NCBI GenBank assembly: GCA_043808325.1
Contig: JAZDEY010000048.1
Location: forward strand, 18,939 to 82,938
Direction: 5' to 3'
DNA length: 64,000 nucleotides
Origin: JAZDEY01 sp043808325 [NCBI: Candidatus Eiseniibacteriota bacterium]
Lineage (GTDB): Bacteria; Arandabacterota; Arandabacteria; Arandabacterales
The first letter of the stretch is position 1; every line of letters begins with the position of its first letter. Made by a program: the position numbers and the translations under genes. The notes under the pieces were generated by a model. That model saw nothing but the letters and a program-made list of their open reading frames with translations. It was not told where the DNA came from and searched no databases. Shown one piece after another: positions 18,213-26,074 of the stretch.

Positions 18213-18833
18213 ATGAAGGAGATTGCCCGCTACAATACCCATTCGATGAACCTCACGAAGGGCGCGGCCTGCCTTATGGTCGTAGATATGCAGAACGAAT
18301 TTCTCGACAAGGGTGGCGCCGTCTTCTTTCATTATGCCACCGAGATCGTTCCCAACATCAAGCGCATACTCCTGGCATCAAGGAAAGCCTCAATCCCGGC
18401 AGTGTTCACGGGGCACGTGCATGAAGACCCAAGCCGCGACGGAGGGCTTACAGCCCAATGGTGGCCGGAGATCAAGAGGGGAGAGTCCTTGATCAAGGGC
18501 ACCAGAGGTGTTGAGGTATTCGACAAGGTCAGACCGCGCAAGGACGAGAAGATTGTCTGGAAACACCGTTACAGCGCCTTCTACAATACGGATCTGGAGA
18601 TCATCCTCAGAGGAATGCAGGTCAAGGACCTGATAATAACAGGCGTTCTCACCAACGTATGCTGCGAATCGACGGCACGCGACGCTTTCTTCCGGGACTT
18701 CCGGGTCTTCTTCGTCGCCGACGCTACGGCCACGACCGAGCCGGAGTTCCACATCGCCAGCCTGAAGAACCTTGCCTACGGGTTCGCCATGATACTTACC
18801 ACCGAGGAGATGCTCAGACAAATCGGCAGGTAA
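18213..18833 (+). CDS. Isochorismatase-family cysteine hydrolase
   Basis: About 206 residues of the nicotinamidase/isochorismatase alpha/beta fold. The catalytic triad is visible: Asp in CLMVVDMQNEF, Lys in VWKHRYSAF, and nucleophile Cys in LTNVCCESTARDA, preceded by the usual cis-peptide region VLTN. The metal site of nicotinamidases (DxHxxH) is not evident, so amidohydrolase on another amide is more likely than PncA. Start is uncertain: ATG 18213 or ATG 18246; the latter begins three residues before the fold. It is 91 bases downstream of the basic mini-protein gene and probably shares its promoter. Confidence 0.88.
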   Translation: MKEIARYNTHSMNLTKGAACLMVVDMQNEFLDKGGAVFFHYATEIVPNIKRILLASRKASIPAVFTGHVHEDPSRDGGLTAQWWPEIKRGESLIKGTRGVEVFDKVRPRKDEKIVWKHRYSAFYNTDLEIILRGMQVKDLIITGVLTNVCCESTARDAFFRDFRVFFVADATATTEPEFHIASLKNLAYGFAMILTTEEMLRQIGR

Positions 18834-18875
18834 GCGCCGCTCTACCCTCGTGATCGCATCAGGATGGGGTCGATC

Positions 18876-18989
18876 TTACCGCTTCGTCCCGCGTTTGGTC
18901 TGCTTCGATGCTTTCTTCTTGAGCCGCGTGACCCCGCTGGTGCCTCTCCAGATCTTGCCTCTTTTCGAGCGTCTGTCACCTTTTCCCAT
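18876..18989 (-). CDS. 30S ribosomal protein bTHX
   Basis: A 37-residue, very basic peptide starting MGKGDRRSKRGKIWRGTSG and ending in KKKASKQTKRGTKR. This matches the bTHX (Thx) family, a small protein that sits in a cavity at the top of the 30S head in Thermus and is widespread in Bacteroidota and relatives. The ATG overlaps the last codons of the FeFe-hydrogenase-like gene by 14 bases, in another frame, so the two are translationally coupled. A ribosomal protein at the end of an electron-transfer operon is unexpected. The peptide is short, but sequence match to the MGKGD-x-RGKIWRG pattern is strong. Confidence 0.88.
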   Translation of the reverse strand: MGKGDRRSKRGKIWRGTSGVTRLKKKASKQTKRGTKR

Positions 18990-20247
18990 TACTTATACCT
19001 CCGATCCAAATGCAGTCCTCAATCGTCGCCAGCCCGCGGACGATGTCGTCGGCCAGGGCCTCACATGTCGGCGCGCCACAGCAGCCGCAGTCGATTTTTG
19101 GAAGGGCGCCGGTGATCGCTTCCTTCTTCTTTTTCTTATCGATCGCCACCGCGCGATCCGGATCAAGCGGCCTCAGGGGCCGCGGCGCCAGATGTTGCTC
19201 AAGATCATAGTACCCGCTTCGGTATTTTGCAACAACTTCGTCCCGGCGTACGGAGGATCGTGATGCGTACTTCGCCAGATGGTTCATGATGTTGCTCCGC
19301 CCGACGTACATGTTCTCCACTACCAGCGGGCCGCCGATACAGCCTCCCATGCAGGCCGACACTTCGACATGATCGACGTCCCGCAGCTTCGAGTTCTCGA
19401 TGTCGTCGAGGACCTTGACCACGTCGGTCAGGCCCGACACCGCTATCGATCGCTGTTCCCCGAGCAGGCGCGTCATCTCGCCGAGCATTTCCCAGCCCGC
19501 CGAGAAGGTGAAACGCCGCAAGATATCCGCATCCATTTCCTGATCCTTGACGTCCTTTAGCGCCGCGAGCAGCGGACCGTAAACGTCCCTCATCGATACG
19601 GCGCCATCCAGACACGATCTTGATTTCTCGGCCGGCTGCTTGATCGAAACCATCTTGGCCGGACACGGAGTGATGTAGATCACGCCAATATCCTTGGGAT
19701 CGACCCCGGTCTCCCGGGAGAGATCTTCCTTGAATTCCTTCGCTGCTATCTCCCGTGGTATGTCGATCGGCAGGACCAGCTCGGTGAGGTCGGGATACTT
19801 CACCTGGATCAGCCTCACCACGGTGGGGCAGAACGACGAGATAAGCGGCAATCTTCCCTTATATGAAGACATGAACTCGTCCGTCACGATTGCCACTTCT
19901 TCGCACGCCCTGGAGACGTCGCACACGTAATCGAAACCGATCCGCTTGATCGCCTGGACAACGCGGCGGGGGTCCACGTCTGGCCGGAACTGGGAATAGA
20001 GCACCGGCGATGGGAGCGCCACCTTGTACCTGAAATCCAGGGATAGCGTGAAGGGATCGGTGACCGGCTCGATCGCGCCCCGGGGACACGCCTGGATGCA
20101 CTCGCCGCAATCGACGCACAGCTCCTCGTTGATCACTGCCTTTCCGGCGCGAACCCGGATTGCCTGAGTGGGGCAGACCCGCATGCACTTTCTTCTGCCG
20201 TCGCATTTCTCGCTCACGACTCTTATGGGGTGGTAGTACTTTGCCAT
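18976..20247 (-). CDS. FeFe-hydrogenase-like protein of the sensory/ancillary type
   Basis: 423 residues. N-terminal two 4Fe-4S motifs (CDGRRKCMRVCP, CVDCGECIQACP), then an Fe_hyd_lg_C domain, then a C-terminal Cys cluster (CGCCGAPTCEALADDI) like the PF04060 Fe-S domain. The H-cluster loops are altered: L1 SSFCPTV (the ligand Cys kept, the neighbouring proton-relay Cys replaced by Phe), L2 TPCPAK (ligand kept, downstream Glu missing), L3 SACMGGCIGG (both ligands kept). Thus an H-cluster or a 4Fe-4S could still bind, but normal H2 turnover is unlikely. Such proteins lie beside HATPase and DRTGG genes in clostridial hydrogenase operons, as here, and are thought to sense redox or H2. It is nearly last in the 18-gene operon. 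Confidence 0.87.
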   Translation of the reverse strand: MAKYYHPIRVVSEKCDGRRKCMRVCPTQAIRVRAGKAVINEELCVDCGECIQACPRGAIEPVTDPFTLSLDFRYKVALPSPVLYSQFRPDVDPRRVVQAIKRIGFDYVCDVSRACEEVAIVTDEFMSSYKGRLPLISSFCPTVVRLIQVKYPDLTELVLPIDIPREIAAKEFKEDLSRETGVDPKDIGVIYITPCPAKMVSIKQPAEKSRSCLDGAVSMRDVYGPLLAALKDVKDQEMDADILRRFTFSAGWEMLGEMTRLLGEQRSIAVSGLTDVVKVLDDIENSKLRDVDHVEVSACMGGCIGGPLVVENMYVGRSNIMNHLAKYASRSSVRRDEVVAKYRSGYYDLEQHLAPRPLRPLDPDRAVAIDKKKKKEAITGALPKIDCGCCGAPTCEALADDIVRGLATIEDCIWIGGISNGKR

Positions 20248-20253
20248 GGCCGC

Positions 20254-20685
20254 CTATTCCGGGAATATGGTTATGTCGAGCTTGGTGCCCTTGCCCAATT
20301 CCGACGTTATCTCGAATACGTCCGAGTTCTTCTTTATGTTGGGCAGGCCCATCCCGGCGCCAAAACCCATCTCTCTCATCTGGTGAGTCGCAGTCGAGTA
20401 GCCCTCCTGCATCGCGAGCTCGATGTCCGGTATGCCACGTCCCTCATCCTCGAAGCTTATGTGGATCTTGTTAGGCGTGGCCGAAAGGCGCACCACCGCC
20501 CTGTCCGCATACATCACCACGTTCATCTCCGCCTCGTACGAGGCTATCGCCGCTCGCCGAATTATGGGCGGTTCGAATCCGATCTCCTTGAGAATCGATT
20601 TTATCTGCGTGGATACCGTTCCGGCGTTGGAGAAATCCCTGCCAGAGATCGCGAATTCCTGATGGAAGAGAATATCTTCGTTCAT
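20254..20685 (-). CDS. ATP-binding protein of the HATPase/anti-sigma (RsbW-like) type
   Basis: 143 residues with a GHKL ATPase fold: an N-box helix AIASYEAEMNVVMYAD, a G1 box FEDEGRGIPD and a G2 box GFGAGMGLPNIKK. Length and lack of a dimerisation domain match RsbW/SpoIIAB-type kinases. In hydrogenase operons of anaerobes such genes accompany DRTGG and FeFe-hydrogenase-like genes, suggesting a phosphorylation-based sensory branch. The ATG overlaps the preceding DRTGG stop (ATGA), and only 6 bases separate it from the hydrogenase-like start, so all three are coupled. Confidence 0.87.
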   Translation of the reverse strand: MNEDILFHQEFAISGRDFSNAGTVSTQIKSILKEIGFEPPIIRRAAIASYEAEMNVVMYADRAVVRLSATPNKIHISFEDEGRGIPDIELAMQEGYSTATHQMREMGFGAGMGLPNIKKNSDVFEITSELGKGTKLDITIFPE

Positions 20686-21041
20686 GGTTGGACCAGATCG
20701 TTCTCCGACCTCAAGCCCTTTTCGAAAAGGCGCCCGCACGCCGTGAACATGGAGAGCGGGCTCGTCAGTAGCGGTATGCCCTTCTGCTCTGCAAGCTTTA
20801 TGGCATCCCGGCCGGGTTTCTTACCCCGAACGTATATTATGGCCTTCACTTCGGCCACGTGCGCCGTTACGACCGACTGAACGTTGGTGAGCCCCGTCAG
20901 GAGCACCGAACCGGGAGTCGTGAACGCCAGAACGTCGCTCATCAGGTCGGCCGCAAAGATCTCGTCAATGTCGTGATCCAGATGTTCCTTGCCCGCAACC
21001 ACCTTGCCGTCGACGATCTTCATTATCTCCTGAAGCTGCAA
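20682..21041 (-). CDS. DRTGG-domain protein (copy 2)
   Basis: 119 residues matching the stand-alone DRTGG domain (PF07085): IFAADLMSDVLAF, TPGSVLLTGLTNVQSVVTAH, IIYVRGKKPGRDAI, GIPLLTSPLSMF. The domain is a likely ligand-binding regulatory fold found next to CBS domains and in phosphotransacetylases. It starts with TTG just upstream of a second possible ATG at residue 7. A paralogue is at 36131-36469 near the start of the same operon, so the two DRTGG genes bracket the electron-transfer genes. Confidence 0.85.
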   Translation of the reverse strand: MQLQEIMKIVDGKVVAGKEHLDHDIDEIFAADLMSDVLAFTTPGSVLLTGLTNVQSVVTAHVAEVKAIIYVRGKKPGRDAIKLAEQKGIPLLTSPLSMFTACGRLFEKGLRSENDLVQP

Positions 21042-21110
21042 TTCTGCCCCCCCTTACCTTCCGACCGTCTATCCGCGGCCCAGAGCGCGGGCCGCCCATT
21101 CATCAATCAT

Positions 21111-23513
21111 CTATCGTTCAAGATACCGGCATGCGGACCCGGCCGCGGCGATGCCGTCAAGGAAGGCTTCCTCGGCCGTGACCGGCGTTCGCGCGAATCC
21201 GCAAGCAAAGACCCCGTCAAGCGGAGTCGCAAAAGGATCGGTGTGAGGCTTGCGCATCTCAAAGAATCCGAGCCGGTCAAGCGGCACTCCGATCTTGCCG
21301 GCCAGGTCGCTCGCGGCCGCGCTTCGACCGTGCGCCAGCGAAAGCACCAGCAGGTCGCCTTCGAGATCGAGGCTCGTGCCGCTCACGAGATCCAAAGCAA
21401 CTCGGACCGGGCCGCCGGTCCCCGCTATGCTCCCAGGGCCCCGGGGTCCTATCGTGGGCGGCCCGGCAATCTCAAGGAAACGCACACCCCGCTCAATCGC
21501 CTCAGTATAGAGCTCTTCGTCGGCGCCATACACCCTTATCCCTCTGTGCAAGATCGTGACCTCCGCCTCGGGGCGCACCTGCTTTACAGCCAGCGCATTC
21601 GTAAGAGCCTGCCTGCAACAGAACCGGCTGCAATAGGGATGTTCGGCATCCCGGGCACCCACGCACTGGAGCATCACAACCTTGCCCCAGGGCGCCTCGC
21701 CTCGGGCCAGTCTAGCCCTTAAGGCATCCTGCGATATGATCGATTTGGCCTCGCTGGGCTCAAGATCGGCCGATTGGTACGCCTCCGAACCGGTCGCAAC
21801 TATCAGGGCTCCCGCTTCGATCGCCTCATCACCCGCCGGAGTCGATACCCGCAGCCGGATCGCACCCGATAGCCTCTCGACGGAGGCAAGCTCGGCCGAC
21901 TTCAGTATCCTCGCATCAGGACTTGCCTCGACCGCCTTCACAAAGTCCTCGATTACCTTAAGCTCAGCAGGCTCGGCGCCAGCCGGCGCTCGGACGAAGT
22001 TCGCACCTACAGTGTCGGACTTCTCAATTACCACGACCTTGACCCCTCGCCGCCCAAGCTCGCCGGCCGCGGCAAGCCCGGAAACCCCACCACCAAGAAT
22101 GGCAACCACGCGCGGAGTGGCGGCATCCCCCGCCGATTCCAACGGTGCCGTCGATCCCGCAACCGGCCTCGATTCGCTCAACCCATCGATGGCTGACCTC
22201 AACCTGGTCTTTATGTCCTCTATGTCGTCGGCAAGATCGCGCTGCCCGAGAATCACCACTCGGCCGGGGGGCAGACCGAGGATGCTTGCAAAAAGCCCTT
22301 CATGACTGCCGCTGTGGCAACCAAGCACGACCAGCCCTGCGGTCCCATTGAGTCTGCGCGCGAGCTCGTCCCGTCCACCCTTGTAACACAGGAAGGGATA
22401 AACGCCACCGATGTCGAAACCCTTGGCCTTGAGCTTGGCCACAAGCGATCCATCGCTGCCGGCCAGTTGGAGTCCATATTCGCAAGCGTATATAAGAGGA
22501 TTGGCTCCGACGGCCCTCGTGCCGGATCTTGCGATCCCGCCCGCAGCGGAGAGTGCCTTTGATGCTCCGGCAATTGCCTCGATTATGCTCTGGGCGCCCG
22601 TTTCGGGCCCGTGAATCGGGCCTGCGAAGGTGACACCCTCTTTACCGGCGATAAGGTTGGCCATGGAGGGATCGACGAACCCGAACTTGTTGACCGCGAC
22701 CCCACCCACCCGTGCGAACCGCCTGAAGTCCCGTGTGGCCTGCAGGCCCACCGCCAGCACCACCAGGTCAAACGTATCCTCGGCTTCCTGCCCGTCCTTA
22801 AGATATCGGACCGCAACGGCCCCCGTCTTGGGATCCTCTTTGACCTCGGAGACGGCTACCTCGATGAAATCAATCCAGGCCTGGCCAAGGAGCCTTCGGA
22901 GCCCCAATTCGCCGGTCTTGCCGACAGGTCTCAAGCCCCTGTGAAAGACGCGGACCTCAACGTCCCCAATGGTTTCCTTCGCGCGCTCCGCCTGCAAGAG
23001 AGTTCTCGAACAGCACTCAGTCGAGCAGTAGTTGGCGCCTATCGCCTCCTCCCTCGATCCCACGCACTGAATGAACGCGATCTTCCTCGGGATCTCCCCG
23101 TCAAACGGGCGCACGATCAGGCCGCCAAAAGGACCGGTGGGGCTGGTCAGGCGTTCAAGCTCGAGACTGGTGATTACATTGGCGGCCTCGCCGTAACTGA
23201 GCTCTCGCTTGCGGCCCGCGCTGAAGATCTCGCCATCTGAAGTGAAGATGACGGCATCGGCTTCGATTGTGACACTGCTTTCCTGCTCATCGTAGACGAT
23301 TGCGCAGGCGTCGCACTCGGCAAGACACAGGCCGCAGCCGATGCAGCGCCGGCAGCTCAGGCACCGCGCGGCCTCAGCCCTCGCCAGTTCCTCCGTGTAC
23401 CCAAGTTCCACCTCGGCGAAATTGAGCTTGCGCTCCTCAAGCGGCAGCTCCGGCATTTTAGCCCGCTTGGCCGGTATGTCCGAGAACTCGGTGATGAATT
23501 TGGGCTTTTTCAT
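21111..23513 (-). CDS. Double HdrA-like flavoprotein (two HdrA modules in tandem)
   Basis: 800 residues built from two HdrA-related halves. First half: Cys-rich CLSCRRCIGCGLCLAECDAC, then no Rossmann GxGxxG but the HdrA later part (FIQCVGSREEA, YCSTECCSRTL, VFHRGLRPVG, KFGFVDPSMAN). A ~140-residue linker with FLCYKGGRDELAR and VVLGCHSGSHEG follows. Second half: a full FAD dinucleotide fold (VVAILGGGVSGLAAAGELG), the LQCVGARDAEHPYCSRFCC motif and the closing GVFACGFARTPVTAEE. It overlaps the preceding gene by ATGA. HdrA is the bifurcating flavin subunit of heterodisulfide reductase; a duplicated, partly degenerate form suggests a structural or second-flavin role. Confidence 0.88.
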   Translation of the reverse strand: MKKPKFITEFSDIPAKRAKMPELPLEERKLNFAEVELGYTEELARAEAARCLSCRRCIGCGLCLAECDACAIVYDEQESSVTIEADAVIFTSDGEIFSAGRKRELSYGEAANVITSLELERLTSPTGPFGGLIVRPFDGEIPRKIAFIQCVGSREEAIGANYCSTECCSRTLLQAERAKETIGDVEVRVFHRGLRPVGKTGELGLRRLLGQAWIDFIEVAVSEVKEDPKTGAVAVRYLKDGQEAEDTFDLVVLAVGLQATRDFRRFARVGGVAVNKFGFVDPSMANLIAGKEGVTFAGPIHGPETGAQSIIEAIAGASKALSAAGGIARSGTRAVGANPLIYACEYGLQLAGSDGSLVAKLKAKGFDIGGVYPFLCYKGGRDELARRLNGTAGLVVLGCHSGSHEGLFASILGLPPGRVVILGQRDLADDIEDIKTRLRSAIDGLSESRPVAGSTAPLESAGDAATPRVVAILGGGVSGLAAAGELGRRGVKVVVIEKSDTVGANFVRAPAGAEPAELKVIEDFVKAVEASPDARILKSAELASVERLSGAIRLRVSTPAGDEAIEAGALIVATGSEAYQSADLEPSEAKSIISQDALRARLARGEAPWGKVVMLQCVGARDAEHPYCSRFCCRQALTNALAVKQVRPEAEVTILHRGIRVYGADEELYTEAIERGVRFLEIAGPPTIGPRGPGSIAGTGGPVRVALDLVSGTSLDLEGDLLVLSLAHGRSAAASDLAGKIGVPLDRLGFFEMRKPHTDPFATPLDGVFACGFARTPVTAEEAFLDGIAAAGSACRYLER

Positions 23514-25267
23514 ACCCTGCTCAGGTGTTCCTTGTCGGATACACTATCTTGAGAAGTCTCTGTCAGATACTTCCTGATCGAATCCGCCGCGATATGACCT
23601 GCCCTTATGGCCTCGATCACCGTGCCAGGCCCGGTAACGTCGTCGCCGCCCGCGAAAATACCGGGCCGATTCGTGGCCATCGTCCTCTCATCGACGACAA
23701 AGGAATTCCATCTGGATATTTCAAACCCATGGCCCTGGTTGAGGAAGGAAAGATCGGGTTCCTGACTTATGGCCGGGATCACCAGATCGGCCTCGACCTC
23801 GAACTCCGATCCCTCGACCGGCACGGGGCTTCGCCTCCCGCTGGCATCCAGCTTGCCGAGCTTCATCCTGGTGCAAACCATGCCCTCGACCTTGCCGTTC
23901 TTGCCCGTGATCCTCACCGGGGCGGCCAGGTAGTCGATCTTCACGCCTTCCCGCTCGGCCTCATCGACTTCCCAGGGATTGGCAGGCATCTCGCGCCTCG
24001 AACGCCGGTAAAGGATAGTCACTTCTTCACAGCCCACCCTCAGGGCGGTGCGCGCCGAGTCGATGGCCGAGTTGCCGCCACCAATCACCACCACCTTGTT
24101 GCCGGGCTTGGTCTTATCCCCAAGGTTGACCCTTCTGAGGAACTCGATGCAATCGACGAAACCTGCGTAGTCGTCCTCGCCGGGGATCTTGAGTTTGAGC
24201 CCCTTGTGGGCGCCGACCCCGATGAACACCGCCTTGAAGCCCTGCTTGATAAGATCGTCTACCGTAAGATCCTTTGAGATCGGCGTGTTGTACCTTATCT
24301 CGACACCCAGTTCTTCGATGAAGGCAACATCGTTGCGCAGCACGTCGCGCGGCAACCTGTATTCGGGGATGCAGAGATAGAGCATGCCACCGGGCACCGG
24401 TGAGGCCTCAAAGATGGTCGGCCTGTAACCCTCGAGGGCAAGATCGTGGGCGACCGTGAGCCCGGCGGGGCCCGCGCCCACAACGGCAACTCTTATCTTC
24501 TTGTCCTTCTCTCGCGGCTTGGGCGGCGGGAGTTTGCCCTCTTTGCGCAGCGCGGTCTCGAAGGTCGCCGCAAACCGCTTCAAGGCGTCGATCGCGATCG
24601 GTTCATCCTGACGCCCACGGTTGCAGGCGGTCTCACAAGGATGATTGCACACCCTGCCGCACACCGCCGGCAAGGGGTTGTCTTCCCTGATGACCTTTAT
24701 GGCTTCCTCGTACTCGCCGCCGGCAAGGAGCGCAACGTACCGACGGATGTCTATGTGGACCGGGCATCGCTCCTGGCATGCGGGTGTTTCCTTCTCGATG
24801 TTGTAGCGCCCGCCGAAGGCGCGCGGCCCCTCAAAGTCTATCGCGGTCCGGAGCATCAAGCCCTCGTTGTAGGCGTCGTAGGGTTTTATGGGGCAAACCA
24901 GCAGGCACGCTCCGCAGGCGTTGCACTTCTCGCTGACCCGCGCCGGAGCGCACTTGAGCCTGACCTTGACCCTGGCTTCTTTCTTGGAGACGCTCTCGAC
25001 GCTTGAATTGGTAAGGACTCTGATGTTGGGATGGCGGAGCACGCCGCCCACGAGCATCGATGAAAGGCAGATCGCAGGAAAGCCCTCGGGCGTAACCCTG
25101 TCCTGCTTGAGGAGGAGCCCTCCCAGGAAGGGGGATTCCTCAACCAGATAGACCTGGGCGCCCGCATCGGCGGCCTCGAGCGCAGCCTTGAGGCCCGCGA
25201 TCCCACCACCCACGACCACTACGTCTCGTGTGCCGCGCTTCCCGCGCACTGCAGTCTGGTCACTCAT
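23510..25267 (-). CDS. Hybrid HdrA N-terminus / GltD-NfnB-like NAD(P)H oxidoreductase
   Basis: 585 residues. Residues 14-150 are the HdrA FAD entry ([18 protein letters not shown]) with a Cys at the position equivalent to the Sec of the HdrA at 27743 (FPAIC, then LRHPNIRVL), followed by CNACGACLLVCP. From about 160 the protein becomes GltD/NfnB: CQERCPVHIDIRRYV and CGRVCNHPCETACNRG (two 4Fe-4S), FAD motif VAVVGAGPAGLTVAHDLA, NAD(P) motif VVVIGGGNSAIDSARTA, and GIFAGGDDVTGPGTVIEAI. Such a subunit could exchange electrons with NAD(P)H and pass them to the Hdr core. It is coupled to the double HdrA gene downstream. The fusion is unusual. Confidence 0.9.
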   Translation of the reverse strand: MSDQTAVRGKRGTRDVVVVGGGIAGLKAALEAADAGAQVYLVEESPFLGGLLLKQDRVTPEGFPAICLSSMLVGGVLRHPNIRVLTNSSVESVSKKEARVKVRLKCAPARVSEKCNACGACLLVCPIKPYDAYNEGLMLRTAIDFEGPRAFGGRYNIEKETPACQERCPVHIDIRRYVALLAGGEYEEAIKVIREDNPLPAVCGRVCNHPCETACNRGRQDEPIAIDALKRFAATFETALRKEGKLPPPKPREKDKKIRVAVVGAGPAGLTVAHDLALEGYRPTIFEASPVPGGMLYLCIPEYRLPRDVLRNDVAFIEELGVEIRYNTPISKDLTVDDLIKQGFKAVFIGVGAHKGLKLKIPGEDDYAGFVDCIEFLRRVNLGDKTKPGNKVVVIGGGNSAIDSARTALRVGCEEVTILYRRSRREMPANPWEVDEAEREGVKIDYLAAPVRITGKNGKVEGMVCTRMKLGKLDASGRRSPVPVEGSEFEVEADLVIPAISQEPDLSFLNQGHGFEISRWNSFVVDERTMATNRPGIFAGGDDVTGPGTVIEAIRAGHIAADSIRKYLTETSQDSVSDKEHLSRV

Positions 25268-25291
25268 TTCCGGTCCATTCCGGTCGACCCA

Positions 25292-26074
25292 TCACTCATA
25301 CTTGGCACCAACTACAGCTCCCCACATCGGACTGTTACCTTCGACCTTCGCGACCTCGGCGAGGCCCATACGCTTGAGATCGGCCATCTGCCGCACGAGA
25401 ATCCTCGGCGCCACACCCATAGCAGCGGCGAGCTCTCGGACCGAATGCGGCATCGTCCCAAGTCTTGTGAGAATCTCCCGCAACCTGTATTCATCCATGG
25501 CTACCTCGTCATAGAGCCTTCCGACCTCGTGGGCCGTGAAGCGCTCACCGTAGAGATTCCCCTTCTCTTTGAATTCGACGATCTTGCCCAACACCCATCT
25601 CAGTTTTCTTCCGCCAAGCGCCTGCTTCGCCGATTCGAGCTTGATCGCCAGGTCCGCAGGACCGATGCCCTCGGCCTTGCCCAGAGCGCCTATCCGCGAG
25701 ATATCGGCCTGAAATGCCGTCACGTGTTCCGCAAACTTGTTGCCCTCGGCGCTTGACATCCAGCGCAACACAAGCCGCTCCGGACTTATTCCCGCGAGCG
25801 CGAGAATCTTCCTGGTGAGGTCGATCTTGGCTTCGGCGTGAAGATTGCCGGTCGAGTAATGGCATTCGCCTCGTTTGCAGGCCCCCACAAATACGCCGTC
25901 CGCACCCGCGACGAACGCTTCCACGATCATCACGAGATCGACTCTGCCCGAGCACATCACCCGTATCACACGCACGTCGGGCGGATATTGAAGCCTCGCT
26001 ACCCCGGCGAGGTCAGCTGCGCTGTATGCTCACCAGTTACAGCAGAAGGCTATTATGTTGGGTCGGTGGTCCAT
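25292..26074 (-). CDS. Selenocysteine-containing MvhD-type hydrogenase/Hdr delta subunit
   Basis: 260 residues when the TGA at 26030-26032 is read as selenocysteine (residue 15). The frame before the TGA reads MDHRPNIIAFCCNW and after it AYSAADLAGVARLQYPP, then RVMCSGRVDL and GACKRGECHY: this is the MvhD/VhuD family, whose CCNWC motif holds a 2Fe-2S cluster and whose last Cys is Sec in some methanogens and sulfate reducers. A 6-bp hairpin sits 17 bases after the TGA. The ATG at 26074 has AAGGAG upstream and overlaps the previous gene by 22 bases. The C-terminal ~110 residues (VRELAAAMGVAPRILVRQM) look like an added winged-helix domain. MvhD passes electrons between a dehydrogenase and HdrA. 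Gene callers will miss residues 1-35. Confidence 0.92.
25994..26012 (-). promoter_or_regulatory. SECIS-like hairpin in the mvhD-type gene
   Basis: On the minus strand, 17 bases after the TGA, CCTCGC pairs perfectly with GCGAGG around a 7-base loop CGGGGTA. The stem can extend by TGA/TCA across a 2-base bulge. Bacterial SECIS elements need a small loop with G in its first positions 16-37 bases after the UGA; this fits, the loop starting 23 bases after it. Confidence 0.75.

Noticed and set aside
25292-26074. Nonsense-mutated pseudogene reading for the MvhD-type gene
   Set aside because: The TGA is exactly at the known Sec site, sequence on both sides is fully conserved, a hairpin follows, and a second Sec-type TGA occurs in HdrA of the same operon.
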